This document shows, piece by piece, positions 1-8,300 of a stretch of 64,000 bases of DNA (positions are counted from its first letter, which is position 1; each line of letters opens with the position of its first letter). A program made the translations under genes and the position numbers. Source of the stretch: Dietzia natronolimnaea (GTDB lineage: Bacteria > Actinomycetota > Actinomycetes > Mycobacteriales > Mycobacteriaceae); assembly GCF_002289575.1 (NCBI RefSeq), contig NZ_NTGA01000007.1, positions 62,001 through 126,000 on the forward strand, in the 5' to 3' direction. Below the pieces are notes generated by a model that was given only the letters and a program-made list of their open reading frames with translations, was not told the origin of the DNA and did no database searches.

Positions 1-434
1 CGGTCGAACATCACCAGCTCGCCGCGGGTGGGCAGATGACTGATGTAGCGCTGGAAGTACCACTGGTACAGCTCGGTCTCGGTGGGCTTGATCAACGCCA
101 CCACGCGGGCCTGTCGCACGTTGATGTACTCGGTGAACCGCTTGATCGTCCCACCCTTGCCGGCGGCGTCCCGGCCCTCGAACACGATCACGTGCCGGTG
201 ACCCGACTCGGCCTGCCAGTTCTGGAACTTGAGCAGCTCGATCTGCAGCAGGTACTTCTCCACCTCGTACTGGTTGCGGTCCAGCCGGTGGTCGTACGGG
301 TAGTTCTCCCGCCACGTGTCGACGGCCCTGCCGTTGATGTCGATGAGGTCGGGGTCCTCACCGTGGTCGTCGCGGACGGTGAAGCCCTCGGCGCGCAGCC
401 GGTCGATGTAATGGCGGAGTTGGAACGTGGACAT
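1..434 (-). CDS. ppk2: Polyphosphate kinase 2 family protein (partial)
   Basis: Polyphosphate kinases of the PPK2 family transfer phosphate between polyphosphate and nucleotides in the cytosol. Only the first 144 codons lie in the window; the gene runs off the left edge, so the lid and Walker B region cannot be checked. The visible N-terminus has the usual pre-P-loop helix (YEVEKYLLQIELLKFQNW, about residues 56-73), a Walker A loop EGRDAAGKGG at 86-95, and the downstream RWALIKP-type strand (here RVVALIKPTETELYQWYFQRY). The ATG at 434 is preceded by an AGGAG ribosome site. Whether it makes ADP/ATP or GDP/GTP cannot be told from the part seen. Confidence 0.9.
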   Translation of the reverse strand, partial: MSTFQLRHYIDRLRAEGFTVRDDHGEDPDLIDINGRAVDTWRENYPYDHRLDRNQYEVEKYLLQIELLKFQNWQAESGHRHVIVFEGRDAAGKGGTIKRFTEYINVRQARVVALIKPTETELYQWYFQRYISHLPTRGELVMFD

Positions 435-471
435 CGGTGGGGGCTCCTGGTGCTGAGACGAGGTGGCGGTG

Positions 472-1272
472 TTAGTCGAGGTCCACGACGACGGGCGCGT
501 GGTCGGAGGCGCCCTTGCCCTTGCGTTCCTCGCGGTCGATGAACGCGCCGGTCACCCGCGACGCGAGTTCCGGCGAGTGCAGCTGGAAGTCGATACGCAT
601 GCCCTGCTTCTTGGGAAAGCGCAGCTGGGTGTAGTCCCAGTAGGTGTAGACGCCGGGGCCCGGGGTGTACTCGCGGGTGACCTCGCGGAAGCCCGCCCCG
701 TCGAAGGCGGCGAAGGCCTGGCGTTCGGGCTCGGACACGTGGGTCTTGCCGTCGAAGACTTCTATGTCCCACACGTCGTCGTCGTGCGGTGCCACGTTCC
801 AGTCGCCCACCAGCGCCACCTGCGCCGACGGGTCGGCGGCGAGCTCGGCGGACGCGTGGTCGCGGAGCCGGGCCAGCCACTCGAGCTTGTAGGTGTAGTG
901 GGGGTCCGCCAGCTCGCGACCGTTGGGCACGTAGAGGCTGTAGACGCGGACACCGTCGCACACCGCCGAGATGGCGCGCGCCTCCGGGTCCTGCGTGACC
1001 TCGGGGTCCTTGTGGAAACCGGGCATGTCGTCGAAGCCCAGCCGGACGTCGTCGAGCCCCACCCGCGAGGCCACGGCCACGCCGTTCCACTGGCTGAGGC
1101 CGTGGTGAGCGACCTGGTATCCCAACTCCTCGAACGCCTCGTGCGGGAACTGGTCGTCCTTGCACTTGGTCTCCTGCATGGCCAGGACGTCGACGTCCGA
1201 GCGTTCCAGCCAGGCCGTGACGCGGTCCCGTCGAGCTCTGATCGAGTTGACATTCCAGGTGGCCAGGCGCAT
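472..1272 (-). CDS. xthA: Exodeoxyribonuclease III
   Basis: AP endonuclease / 3'-5' exonuclease of base excision repair, acting on DNA in the cytoplasm. The 266-residue protein has the endonuclease/exonuclease/phosphatase fold signatures in order: N-terminal TWNVNSIRAR (about 5-14), the metal-binding Glu in AMQETKCKDDQFP (about 31-43), VALVGDWNVAPHDDDVWD in the middle, and the C-terminal GASDHAPVVVDLD containing the catalytic Asp-His pair. Length is normal for ExoIII. The ATG at 1272 was chosen because the conserved MRLATWN start lies there. It lies 13 bases downstream of the GNAT gene, the same order (def, GNAT, xthA) as Rv0429c-Rv0427c, so the three are probably co-transcribed. Confidence 0.95.
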   Translation of the reverse strand: MRLATWNVNSIRARRDRVTAWLERSDVDVLAMQETKCKDDQFPHEAFEELGYQVAHHGLSQWNGVAVASRVGLDDVRLGFDDMPGFHKDPEVTQDPEARAISAVCDGVRVYSLYVPNGRELADPHYTYKLEWLARLRDHASAELAADPSAQVALVGDWNVAPHDDDVWDIEVFDGKTHVSEPERQAFAAFDGAGFREVTREYTPGPGVYTYWDYTQLRFPKKQGMRIDFQLHSPELASRVTGAFIDREERKGKGASDHAPVVVDLD

Positions 1273-1285
1273 GGCGAGCAGTCTA

Positions 1286-2422
1286 TTACCCGGCGTCGGA
1301 TCGCGTGGACCGCGGAGTGGAACCCTCGACGACGACGAGGTGACGCATCGAATGGTGCGGGGCCAACCCGAGTTTGGCCCACAGGCCGCGGCCGGCCGAG
1401 TTGTCGGCGAACACGTGGAGGTGGCACTCCTCGGCGCCCAGCGACCGACCCCACCCGACGAGCGCGCCCGTGACGACCTCCGCCAGCCCGCGTCGGCGGT
1501 GGGCGTCGGCGGTCTGCACGCACGAGACCGCGATGCGCGGCGCCCCGTCGGGCCCGGTGGTGACGGCGCCCCGGGCGATGGCTGCCAGGTCGCCGTCGTG
1601 CTCGACGCGCGCGAACACCACGTGCCCGCCCGGTCCCGGCTGCTCCTGGTCTGTCCCGCCCGTCCCTGTCCCACCCAGACCCGCTCCATCCAGCCCCGCG
1701 GTCGCCAGCATCGCGGGCCGGACCCGGTCGGGGTCCAGACCGGCGGTGGCGTGGTACAGCGCGAGCCAGTCGTCGTCGGGGGAGTCGGCCAACACCACCG
1801 GGGGCCGCGCGTCGGCGGGGACGGTGGCGTCCACGCGATCCAGCAGTTCGCGGCTGTCGACCGTGCACAGCACGAGTTCCCTGTCCGCGTGCACCCGTGC
1901 GGGATCCACCGGCCGACCGTCGAGCAGCATCCGGTCGGCGTCCACGAGCCGGTCCACGGCCACCAGGCGCAGCGGCAGGCCGCGGGCCGCGTACCAGTCG
2001 CGGACCCCGTCCAGCTCCGAGCAGCTGGCCCACGGCAACACCGGGACCGCGGAATTCCCGCGGTAGGACCAGTCGTCGCCGGCGCGGCAGAACCAGCCGT
2101 CGACGAGCTCGAACTCCGTGCCCGGCCAGGCCAGCGCACCCGCGTACTCGTGGGCCCTGACGTCGCGTGCGCGGACCGGCCGGGGCGGTAGCACCTTGAG
2201 CACCGCGATGTCGGAATCGGGGATCCGCACCTCCTCGCCCGACTCGCGGCGCACCACGAGTTCGGGATCCAGCGCGAGCACGTGCCCGATGACGTCGGTG
2301 TAGAGGTGCGACCCCTGCCCGGCCTCCAGATGGCGCCGGACCACCACGCGCATCCCCACCTCCACGCGTCGGCCGGCGTTCCACCGGGACCGTTCCGCCA
2401 GACCCCGGTCCTGCTCAGCCAC
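1286..2422 (-). CDS. GNAT family N-acetyltransferase
   Basis: Acetyl-CoA-dependent N-acetyltransferase of unknown substrate. The C-terminal third carries the GNAT core: [19 protein letters not shown] is the motif A acetyl-CoA loop (RRRGLA), followed by [21 protein letters not shown], motif B. The N-terminal part has a beta-rich region with [13 protein letters not shown], seen also in the Rv0428c-type proteins that sit between def and xthA in mycobacteria; that synteny is the strongest clue to orthology. I chose the GTG at 2422, which overlaps the def stop by 8 bases; an upstream ATG at 2458 would add 12 residues and overlap def by 44 bases. A Gly/Thr/Gln-rich linker lies before the GNAT core. 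Confidence 0.85.
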   Translation of the reverse strand: MAEQDRGLAERSRWNAGRRVEVGMRVVVRRHLEAGQGSHLYTDVIGHVLALDPELVVRRESGEEVRIPDSDIAVLKVLPPRPVRARDVRAHEYAGALAWPGTEFELVDGWFCRAGDDWSYRGNSAVPVLPWASCSELDGVRDWYAARGLPLRLVAVDRLVDADRMLLDGRPVDPARVHADRELVLCTVDSRELLDRVDATVPADARPPVVLADSPDDDWLALYHATAGLDPDRVRPAMLATAGLDGAGLGGTGTGGTDQEQPGPGGHVVFARVEHDGDLAAIARGAVTTGPDGAPRIAVSCVQTADAHRRRGLAEVVTGALVGWGRSLGAEECHLHVFADNSAGRGLWAKLGLAPHHSMRHLVVVEGSTPRSTRSDAG

Positions 2423-3089
2423 GGGGGGCGGTGGCCTCGTCGTCGTCCCACCCGTCACCGTCGTCCTCGTCGGCGAACGGATCGGGATCGGTGGTCGGGT
2501 CCCAGCTCAACCCGGGCACGCCCCAGCCCGCGTCCCGGATGTGGCGTTTGGCGGCCTTGCGGTGACGGCCGATCAGGTGGTCGGTGTAGAGGTACCCGTC
2601 GAGGTGACCGACCTCGTGCTGCAGGCACCGCGCGAACAGGCCGTAGCCCTCGACCGAGACCGGCTCGCCGTTCTCGTCGGTTCCGGTGACCCGGGCCCAC
2701 CAGGCGCGCCCGCGCGGGAAGTTCACACCGGGGACGGACAGGCACCCTTCGAGGTCCTCCTCCGGGTCCGGCATGGTCTCCGGGATCTCGGAGGTCTCCA
2801 GCACCGGGTTGACGATGCAGCCGCGGCGGTTGAGCCACCCGCCGCGGGCCTCGACGTCCTCGCGGGAGACGCCCTCGCCGTCCTCGGTGTCCAGATCGGG
2901 GCAGTCGTAGACGAACACCCGCTTGCGCACCCCCACCTGGTTGGCGGCCAGACCCACCCCGTTGGCGGCGTCCATCGTGTCGTAGAGATCCCGGACGAGG
3001 TCGCGGATCTCCTCCGGGGACTCCGTGACGGGGTCGGTGGGGGAGTGGAGGGCGGGATCGCCGAGGATGACGATGGGCAGGACGGCCAT
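2415..3089 (-). CDS. def: Peptide deformylase
   Basis: Removes the formyl group from nascent protein N-termini; a metalloenzyme of the cytosol. All three signature motifs are present: GVGLAANQV (44-52), EGCLS (114-118, metal-binding Cys), and QHEVGHLDG with HEVGH at 158-162 giving the two metal-binding His and the catalytic Glu. The HExGH variant, with Gly where Escherichia coli has Asp, is as I recall it in mycobacterial Def. The C-terminus has an acidic tail ([12 protein letters not shown]) of unknown use. First gene of a def-GNAT-xthA operon, divergent from the DUF3263 gene. Confidence 0.96.
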   Translation of the reverse strand: MAVLPIVILGDPALHSPTDPVTESPEEIRDLVRDLYDTMDAANGVGLAANQVGVRKRVFVYDCPDLDTEDGEGVSREDVEARGGWLNRRGCIVNPVLETSEIPETMPDPEEDLEGCLSVPGVNFPRGRAWWARVTGTDENGEPVSVEGYGLFARCLQHEVGHLDGYLYTDHLIGRHRKAAKRHIRDAGWGVPGLSWDPTTDPDPFADEDDGDGWDDDEATAPRG

Positions 3090-3187
3090 GGCAGGAGATC
3101 CTAGTGCGCACCTGGCAGGGTGTCGGATCCGTGTGGTTCACTACGGGGGAATCACAACGGTGTGATCCGGGCACAGGAGGCGAGCGA

Positions 3188-3523
3188 ATGGGCCGATCAG
3201 CAACCGCGGCACGCCGACCGCAGGTCGAGGGCGGCTCGCCGCCCGCGGACGAGCTGCACGCCGCCGACCCCGTGCTGTCCGACAGGGACCAGGCCATGCT
3301 CGAGTTCGAGCGTCAGTGGTGGAAGTTCGCCGGCTCCAAGGAGGAGGCTATCCGGCAGAAGTTCGACATGTCCGGGACCCGCTACTTCCAGATCCTCAAC
3401 GGCCTCATCGACCGCCCCGAGGCGCTGGCCGCGGACCCGCTGCTCGTCAAGCGGCTTCGTCGCATGCGCAGCAGCCGTCAGAAGGCACGCGCGGCGCGCA
3501 ACCTGGGAATGCGGCTCGACTGA
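3188..3523 (+). CDS. DUF3263 family protein (Rv0430-like)
   Basis: Small protein of 111 residues whose middle (LEFERQWWKFAGSKEEAIRQ, then FDMSGTRYFQILNGLID) matches what I know of the DUF3263 family, found beside def in mycobacteria. The helix-rich sequence with conserved RYFQxLN resembles a helix-turn-helix and ends in a basic tail, so DNA binding is possible but unproven. The ATG at 3188 is preceded by a strong AGGAGG site. It is divergent from def and followed 15 bases later by the VirR-like gene, the order Rv0429c-Rv0430-Rv0431. Confidence 0.8.
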   Translation: MGRSATAARRPQVEGGSPPADELHAADPVLSDRDQAMLEFERQWWKFAGSKEEAIRQKFDMSGTRYFQILNGLIDRPEALAADPLLVKRLRRMRSSRQKARAARNLGMRLD

Positions 3524-3538
3524 CCTACACTCACCGGC

Positions 3539-4222
3539 GTGAGCTCCCAGCCCGAAACCTCGCAGTACGACCCCTACGGTCCGGGTGCGCCCGCCGGCGA
3601 CGCCGGGGCCGGCCCCGACCAGGATGAGCCGACCGGCCCTCCGTACCGGGCCATCGCGATGGTCCTCCTCGCCGCGGTGGTCCTGGCGATAGGCATCGGG
3701 CTCGTCCAGTTGTTCGGGGGCGACGACGAGACCCCGACCGCCACCGATCAGGACAGTGCCCAGGTCGAGCAGGCCGACCCGCCCGCGGCGCCTGCCCAGC
3801 CCGGGGACGCCCCCGCCGACCCGCAGGACGCTCCCGACGGCCAGGCGGTGCCCGGCCAGCCCGGCCAGCCCGGTGAACCCGGTCAGGCCGCCGAGCAGCC
3901 TCCGGCCGGCCAGCCCGGCGTCCCGGCCGTGACCTCGGTACCCGTGCAGGTGTTCAACAACAGCACCGTCTCGGGGCTCGCCGGGAGGACCGGCGAGACG
4001 CTCCGCGAGTCCGGTTTCGCCGTCGGCGAGGTGGCCAACCTGCCCTCGAACCGGCCGGTGGTGTCCGAGTCGACGGTCTACTTCGGAACCGGTGCCGGTG
4101 AGCGGCAGGCCGCCGAGGCCGTCGCGGCCCAGCTGGGCATCCCCGCCCTGCCCCGGCCTGCCGATCTCGAGGTGGGTGCCCCCGGTGTGATCGTGATCGT
4201 CACCCAGGACCTCGACCGCTGA
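3539..4222 (+). CDS. LytR C-terminal domain membrane protein (VirR-like)
   Basis: Membrane-anchored cell-envelope protein of 227 residues. A cytoplasmic Gly/Pro-rich stretch is followed by one transmembrane helix (about 38-58, AIAMVLLAAVVLAIGIGLVQL), a long Pro/Gln/Gly-rich extracytoplasmic linker (about 75-135) and a LytR_C domain (about 137-227, with VPVQVFNNSTVSGLAGR and GVIVIVTQDLD). In mycobacteria the positional equivalent Rv0431 (VirR) influences vesicle release and peptidoglycan; orthology here rests on domain layout and synteny. Translation starts at the GTG at 3539, just after the DUF3263 gene. Confidence 0.82.
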   Translation: MSSQPETSQYDPYGPGAPAGDAGAGPDQDEPTGPPYRAIAMVLLAAVVLAIGIGLVQLFGGDDETPTATDQDSAQVEQADPPAAPAQPGDAPADPQDAPDGQAVPGQPGQPGEPGQAAEQPPAGQPGVPAVTSVPVQVFNNSTVSGLAGRTGETLRESGFAVGEVANLPSNRPVVSESTVYFGTGAGERQAAEAVAAQLGIPALPRPADLEVGAPGVIVIVTQDLDR

Positions 4223-4311
4223 CGGCTGAGGATATGATGAGTCCACGCACTCCGCCCGTCGGGACGCGTGCTCATAGCGACCTGCAGCTTTCCGAGATCG
4301 AAGGAGCCCTC

Positions 4312-4626
4312 ATGGCCCCGCGTCAGACCGCCCGCCGCCTCATGGTCGCGGTTCCCGCATTCGCACTCGCGTTCGCCATGACCGCGTGTACTCCGCCCAA
4401 CGAGGAGCCCGCGGATCCCGACGCCCCCTACACCCTGCCCACCTACACGGGGGAGGCCGACGCGGAGGCGGAGGACGCCGCCGTGGTCGAGGGCGCGGAG
4501 GTCGAGGGTGCGGAGGTCGAGGTCGTCGAGGTCGAGGAGGACGTCCTCGTGGAGGTCCCCGTCGGGGATCAGCCCGCCCAGGGTCAGACCGGGACCGCGG
4601 TGTCGCCCGCTCAGCCCGCCCCGTGA
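4312..4626 (+). CDS. Small acidic lipoprotein, function unknown
   Basis: A 104-residue secreted protein I do not recognise. The N-terminus is a basic region plus hydrophobic core ending in MTAC, with Cys26 as a probable lipidation site (weak lipobox: Met at -3). The mature part is extremely acidic, with repeats of the type VEGAEVEGAEVEVVEVEEDV around residues 59-80, and ends in a Gln/Pro-rich tail. The ATG at 4312 has an AAGGAG site 5 bases upstream. A TATGAT -10-like element lies at 4233-4238. Low complexity prevents any functional call; an Asp/Glu-rich mature domain could bind cations at the cell surface (inference). Confidence 0.6.
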   Translation: MAPRQTARRLMVAVPAFALAFAMTACTPPNEEPADPDAPYTLPTYTGEADAEAEDAAVVEGAEVEGAEVEVVEVEEDVLVEVPVGDQPAQGQTGTAVSPAQPAP

Positions 4627-4652
4627 TCGACCGGTAGCCCGGCACCACCGGA

Positions 4653-4685
4653 CGAGCCCCGCCCCCGTGAAGGGAGCGGGGCTCG
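4653..4685. terminator. Hairpin between convergent lipoprotein and mrpG genes
   Basis: A 10-bp perfect stem (CGAGCCCCGC paired with GCGGGGCTCG) around a 13-base loop lies between two converging genes. There is no T-run, so it is a plausible but unproven bidirectional terminator. Confidence 0.5.
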
Positions 4686-4717
4686 AGTCGTCCCGGGGCC
4701 CGGACCGGATCGGCGGG

Positions 4718-5086
4718 TCAGGGCGTGTTCTTCCGGTTGGCCTCGCTGGCCTGGAACTTCTCCAGCACCGGGGCCTCGTGGGTGATCGTGCCGTCCTCGA
4801 CGCTCTCGTGGTACGCCAGGTTGCCCACGCGGTTGGCGATCACCGGGGCGGTGCACACGGCCACGATTCCGGCCAGCAGCAGCATTCCCAGGTCGATGTG
4901 GGGGAAGATCCGGACACTCGCCCCCAGCAACACCAGCACCAGTCCCAGGACCTGCGGTTTGGCGGCCGGGTGCATCCGACTCAGGGTGTCGCGGAAGCGC
5001 ACCAGACCGATGGCGCTGGCGAGGGTCAGCAGCGCCCCGGCGAGGACGAAGAGCGCCGAGACGATCTCTCTGGGGTCGTCGGTCAT
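4718..5086 (-). CDS. mnhG: Mrp/Mnh cation:proton antiporter subunit G
   Basis: Last gene of the Mrp operon. The 122-residue protein has three hydrophobic helices (about 7-27, 41-60, 65-85) and the RFRDTLSRMHPAAKPQVLG segment after helix 1 that marks the MnhG/PhaG family. It forms part of the multi-subunit membrane complex exchanging Na+ (or other cations) for protons. The ATG overlaps the stop of mnhF by four bases (ATGA), showing translational coupling. A 37-residue hydrophilic tail follows the last helix. Confidence 0.93.
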   Translation of the reverse strand: MTDDPREIVSALFVLAGALLTLASAIGLVRFRDTLSRMHPAAKPQVLGLVLVLLGASVRIFPHIDLGMLLLAGIVAVCTAPVIANRVGNLAYHESVEDGTITHEAPVLEKFQASEANRKNTP

Positions 5087-5376
5087 GTGAGGGCCTCCTT
5101 GTCGACCCCGGAGGTGTCGCTCACGCGGAACCGGGCCACGGACACCGATCCGAGAAAGGCGACCAGTGCGAGTGCCACGAGGGCGGCCGCCGCCGTGGTG
5201 TCCTTGCTCCATGCGATGTACACTCCGACGCCGCACTGGGCGATCGCGGCGAGCATGTCCAGCGAGATCAGTCGGTCGAGGGTGCCCGGACCACCGATCA
5301 GACGGATCATGGTGGTGAACAGTGCGAGCGTCAGGGCGACCACGGCCGCGCTCCACAACAGCAGTGACAGGCTCAT
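5083..5376 (-). CDS. mnhF: Mrp/Mnh cation:proton antiporter subunit F
   Basis: Small integral membrane subunit of 97 residues with three predicted helices. The segment TTMIRLIGGPGTLDRLISLDMLA (about 21-43) is the conserved MnhF/PhaF signature after the first helix. It overlaps mnhE by four bases upstream and mnhG by four bases downstream, so it belongs to one tightly coupled transcript. Confidence 0.92.
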   Translation of the reverse strand: MSLSLLLWSAAVVALTLALFTTMIRLIGGPGTLDRLISLDMLAAIAQCGVGVYIAWSKDTTAAAALVALALVAFLGSVSVARFRVSDTSGVDKEALT

Positions 5377-6038
5377 CGGTGCTCCTCGCTGTCGGACACG
5401 GGACCGGACACGGGTTCCGGCTCGGCCGTGCGGTCGTGGATGCGGTCCGGGCCGTCGGCCTCGTACTCCTCCGACGGGGCGCAGTAGTGCTGCGGGCTCG
5501 GTTTCCAGTCCTCGGGCCGCTCGAACGCCCGAGAGTACAGATGTTCGACGTGGGCGGTCTGGCGCCGGAACCGCTCGACCGCCTCGGGGCTGCCGGCGTC
5601 CAGGACGTGGACGTACACGTACCGGGCCACCGGATCGACGCGCACGACGACGCCTCCGGGCATGAGGTTCAGGGTGTTGACGGCCAGGGCGAGCGTGAAA
5701 TCCGACCGGAGGCTCATCGGCGCCCGCAGTACCGCGGAACGGGGCGGCGCCTGCGGCCGCACGGACAGCCACGCCACAGTGAGCGACGAGCGGACGAGAT
5801 AGTAGGCCACCACGACCACCAGCCACACCGTCGACAGAGGCCTGACCAGGCCCTCCACGGGCACACGGGGGAGCGGGAGCAGGACCATCACCACGATCGC
5901 CACGAGGACCCCCGCGACGACGGTCCCCACCTCGACCGGGCCCCACAGCATGACCCACGCGACCGTCAGCCAGAGCATCATGAACAGGCGGGAACCGATC
6001 ACGCGGGGTTCGAGACGGGTCGTGATCCTGCGGGCCAT
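5373..6038 (-). CDS. mnhE: Mrp/Mnh cation:proton antiporter subunit E
   Basis: A 221-residue MnhE/PhaE family subunit: paired N-terminal helices (about 16-55), another hydrophobic span near 65-90, then the family motif region SLRSDFTLALAVNTLNLMPGGVVV (about 109-132) and VYVHVLDAGSPEAV. The C-terminal 70 residues are hydrophilic and acidic, longer than in most family members I know. Only one base separates it from mnhD, and its stop overlaps the mnhF start. Confidence 0.92.
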   Translation of the reverse strand: MARRITTRLEPRVIGSRLFMMLWLTVAWVMLWGPVEVGTVVAGVLVAIVVMVLLPLPRVPVEGLVRPLSTVWLVVVVAYYLVRSSLTVAWLSVRPQAPPRSAVLRAPMSLRSDFTLALAVNTLNLMPGGVVVRVDPVARYVYVHVLDAGSPEAVERFRRQTAHVEHLYSRAFERPEDWKPSPQHYCAPSEEYEADGPDRIHDRTAEPEPVSGPVSDSEEHR

Positions 6039-6039
6039 G

Positions 6040-7665
6040 TCAGCGCACCCCCGTCACGGAACCGGTGTAGCGGTCGGGCGTCGCGTCGAGGGGGATGGTG
6101 TCCAGGTAGTCATGCCGCTCCATCAGACTCTCGGCGGCCCGGTCGGTCACCCCGAGCAACGGGCCGGCGAACACTGTCATCAACAAGGAGACCACGATCA
6201 GGGCCATGGTGGGCGCGACCATGCTCAGCGGCATCCGGCCCACCTCCTCGCGCTCGTCGAACTCCACGTACTCGTCGGAGGGCAGCAGCGCCAACGGCTT
6301 GGCCAGGGCCACCGCACCCTCCGGGGCGTCGGCCCTGGGACGCCAGAACGCCTTGGACCACACGCGCACCATCACGTAGAGCGACAGCAGGCTGGTGACC
6401 ATCGCCCCGGCGACGAGGACCCACATGAGCGCCCCTCCGACCTCGGCGCCGGCCTGGACCACCGCGAGCTTGCCGATGAACCCCGAGAAGGGCGGGATGC
6501 CGCCGAGGTTGAGGGCGGGGATGAGGAACATCACCGCGAGGACGGGGCTGGCCACCGCGAGCGAGCCGAGGCGGCGCAGGGAGGACGACCCGGCCTGCCG
6601 CTCGATCAGTCCGACCACCAGGAACAGGGTGGTCTGGACGATGATGTGGTGCCCGACGTAGTAGATCGCCGCACTCAGCCCGTACCCGGTCGACAGGGCG
6701 ATGCCGAAGATCATGTAACCGATGTGGCTGACGAGGGTGAACGACAGTATTCGTTTGATGTCCGACTGCGCGATGGCGCCGAGGATGCCGATGACCATCG
6801 TGAGCAGACCCGCCACCAGCAGGACGCCGTCCATGGCGCCACCGGGGAACACGAGGGTGTGGAAGCGGATGATCGCGTACACACCCACCTTGGTCAGCAG
6901 TCCGGCGAACACCGCGGTGACGGGGGCGGGCGCGGTGGGGTAGGAGTCGGGCAGCCAGGTAGACAGAGGGAAGACGGCGGCCTTGATGCCGAACGCGACC
7001 AGGAAGACGGCGAAGATCGTGTTCCGCAGCCCCTCCGGGACCTCGGCCATCCGCACGGAGAGCTGGGCGAGGTTGAGTGTGCCCGCGGCCGAGTAGGTCA
7101 GGGCGATGCCGAGCAGGAAGACCATCGAGGACACCATCGACACGACGGTGTAGGAGACCCCGGCGCGGACGCGTTCCTGACTGGCGCCGAGCGTGAGCAG
7201 GACGTAGGAGGCGGCCAGCAGCATCTCGAACCCGACGAACAGGTTGAACAGGTCGCCGGCGATGAACGCGGCGTTCAGTCCCGCCGCGAGCGCCAGGTAG
7301 GTGGGGAGGAAGATGGAGGTGGGCTGGTCGCCGTCGCCGTCGCGGACACCCTGTCCCACGGCATAGATGATCACCGTGAGCAGGACGATCGCCGACACGC
7401 AGAGCATGAGCGCGCTGAGCCGGTCGGCCACCAGGGTGATGCCCACGGGCGCGTCCCAGCCGCCCACCTGCACCGTGTGGACGCCGTGCTGGTCGGTGAG
7501 CACCAACAGGACGCCGGCGATCACCAGCACGACGGTGAGGGTGACGACGGTGATGATGTTCTGTACCCGGGGTCGGCGGGAGACCACCAGGCACAGTGCC
7601 GCGGCGAGCAGGGGTATGAGGACGACGGAGGGGATGAGGTAGCCGAAGAGGTCGGGGGAGATCAC
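6040..7665 (-). CDS. mnhD: Mrp/Mnh cation:proton antiporter subunit D
   Basis: A 541-residue polytopic proton-translocating subunit related to NuoN/NuoM of complex I (Proton_antipo_M domain). Visible landmarks are FVGFEMLLAASYVLLTLG near residue 125, the GIKAAVFPLSTWLPDSYPTAPAPV motif near 225 with the conserved Lys and the Pro-rich loop, and SDIKRILSFTLVSHIGYM near 310. The GTG start at 7665 overlaps the mnhC stop (GTGA); the sequence from that Val (VISPDLFGYLIP) enters directly into the first helix. The tail after the last helix is about 30 residues. Confidence 0.94.
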   Translation of the reverse strand: MISPDLFGYLIPSVVLIPLLAAALCLVVSRRPRVQNIITVVTLTVVLVIAGVLLVLTDQHGVHTVQVGGWDAPVGITLVADRLSALMLCVSAIVLLTVIIYAVGQGVRDGDGDQPTSIFLPTYLALAAGLNAAFIAGDLFNLFVGFEMLLAASYVLLTLGASQERVRAGVSYTVVSMVSSMVFLLGIALTYSAAGTLNLAQLSVRMAEVPEGLRNTIFAVFLVAFGIKAAVFPLSTWLPDSYPTAPAPVTAVFAGLLTKVGVYAIIRFHTLVFPGGAMDGVLLVAGLLTMVIGILGAIAQSDIKRILSFTLVSHIGYMIFGIALSTGYGLSAAIYYVGHHIIVQTTLFLVVGLIERQAGSSSLRRLGSLAVASPVLAVMFLIPALNLGGIPPFSGFIGKLAVVQAGAEVGGALMWVLVAGAMVTSLLSLYVMVRVWSKAFWRPRADAPEGAVALAKPLALLPSDEYVEFDEREEVGRMPLSMVAPTMALIVVSLLMTVFAGPLLGVTDRAAESLMERHDYLDTIPLDATPDRYTGSVTGVR

Positions 7666-8300
7666 CGGTCGCCCTCCCTTCCGTCGTCTCCGCGGTCCCC
7701 GTGGTCTCGGTCGTCTCCACGGTCTCGGTCGTCCCCGTCGCGCCGGTGGGTGGTCCTCCGGGGGCGTCGGGCGGGCACGTCGCGCCCGCGGGCCGCCTCT
7801 CTCGCCTCCGCTTCGGCCTCTGCCTCGGCCTCTGTCAGGTCCTCGTCGTCGTAGTCGACGTGGTCCCCGAGTTCGGTGGGTTGACCTGTGCTGTGGTCGT
7901 CGGACAGGTCCCGGTCGGGCGCGGACCAGGCGTCGGTGGGTGAGCGCTTGGCGATCTTGGTGTCCTCGGCGTCGTCGGCGACCTCGTCGGCGGTGGTGAA
8001 CTGGTAGGAGCGGTAGGCCAACGCCAGGATGAAGGCTCCGACGCCGGCCGTGATGACGATCGCGGTGAGGATCATCCCGTGGGACAGCGGGTCGGAGTCG
8101 GCGGCGTCGGGACTCCGGCCGCGGCCCATGATCGGCGGACTGCCGGGCGGGCCCCCCGCGGCCAGCAGGAGCAGGTTGATGCCGTTGGAGAAGATCATGA
8201 TCCCCAACAGGATCTTGATGATCGCCCGCTCCAGCAGCAGGTAGACCCCGGCGGCGCAGAGGAGCCCGGCGAGCAGCAGCAACCCGAAGTCGGCGGTCAT
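7662..8300 (-). CDS. mnhC: Mrp/Mnh cation:proton antiporter subunit C with long charged tail
   Basis: MnhC/PhaC (NuoK-like) subunit. The first 115 residues carry three helices with the NuoK-like motif KILLGIMIFSNGINLLLLAAG and DPLSHGMILTAIVITAGVGAFILAL. Typical family members end soon after this, but here a hydrophilic tail of about 95 residues follows, rich in Asp, Arg and Glu, ending in repeats such as RDRGDDRDHGDRGDDG. The tail could be cytoplasmic and regulatory or simply low-complexity drift. Its start overlaps the end of mnhA. Confidence 0.92.
   Translation of the reverse strand: MTADFGLLLLAGLLCAAGVYLLLERAIIKILLGIMIFSNGINLLLLAAGGPPGSPPIMGRGRSPDAADSDPLSHGMILTAIVITAGVGAFILALAYRSYQFTTADEVADDAEDTKIAKRSPTDAWSAPDRDLSDDHSTGQPTELGDHVDYDDEDLTEAEAEAEAEAREAARGRDVPARRPRRTTHRRDGDDRDRGDDRDHGDRGDDGREGDR

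Noticed and set aside
472-2451. Single long protein joining the acetyltransferase region and ExoIII
   Set aside because: The upstream part of this frame is antisense-like Arg/Pro-rich translation; ExoIII begins cleanly at MRLATWN, and the acetyltransferase is in another frame.
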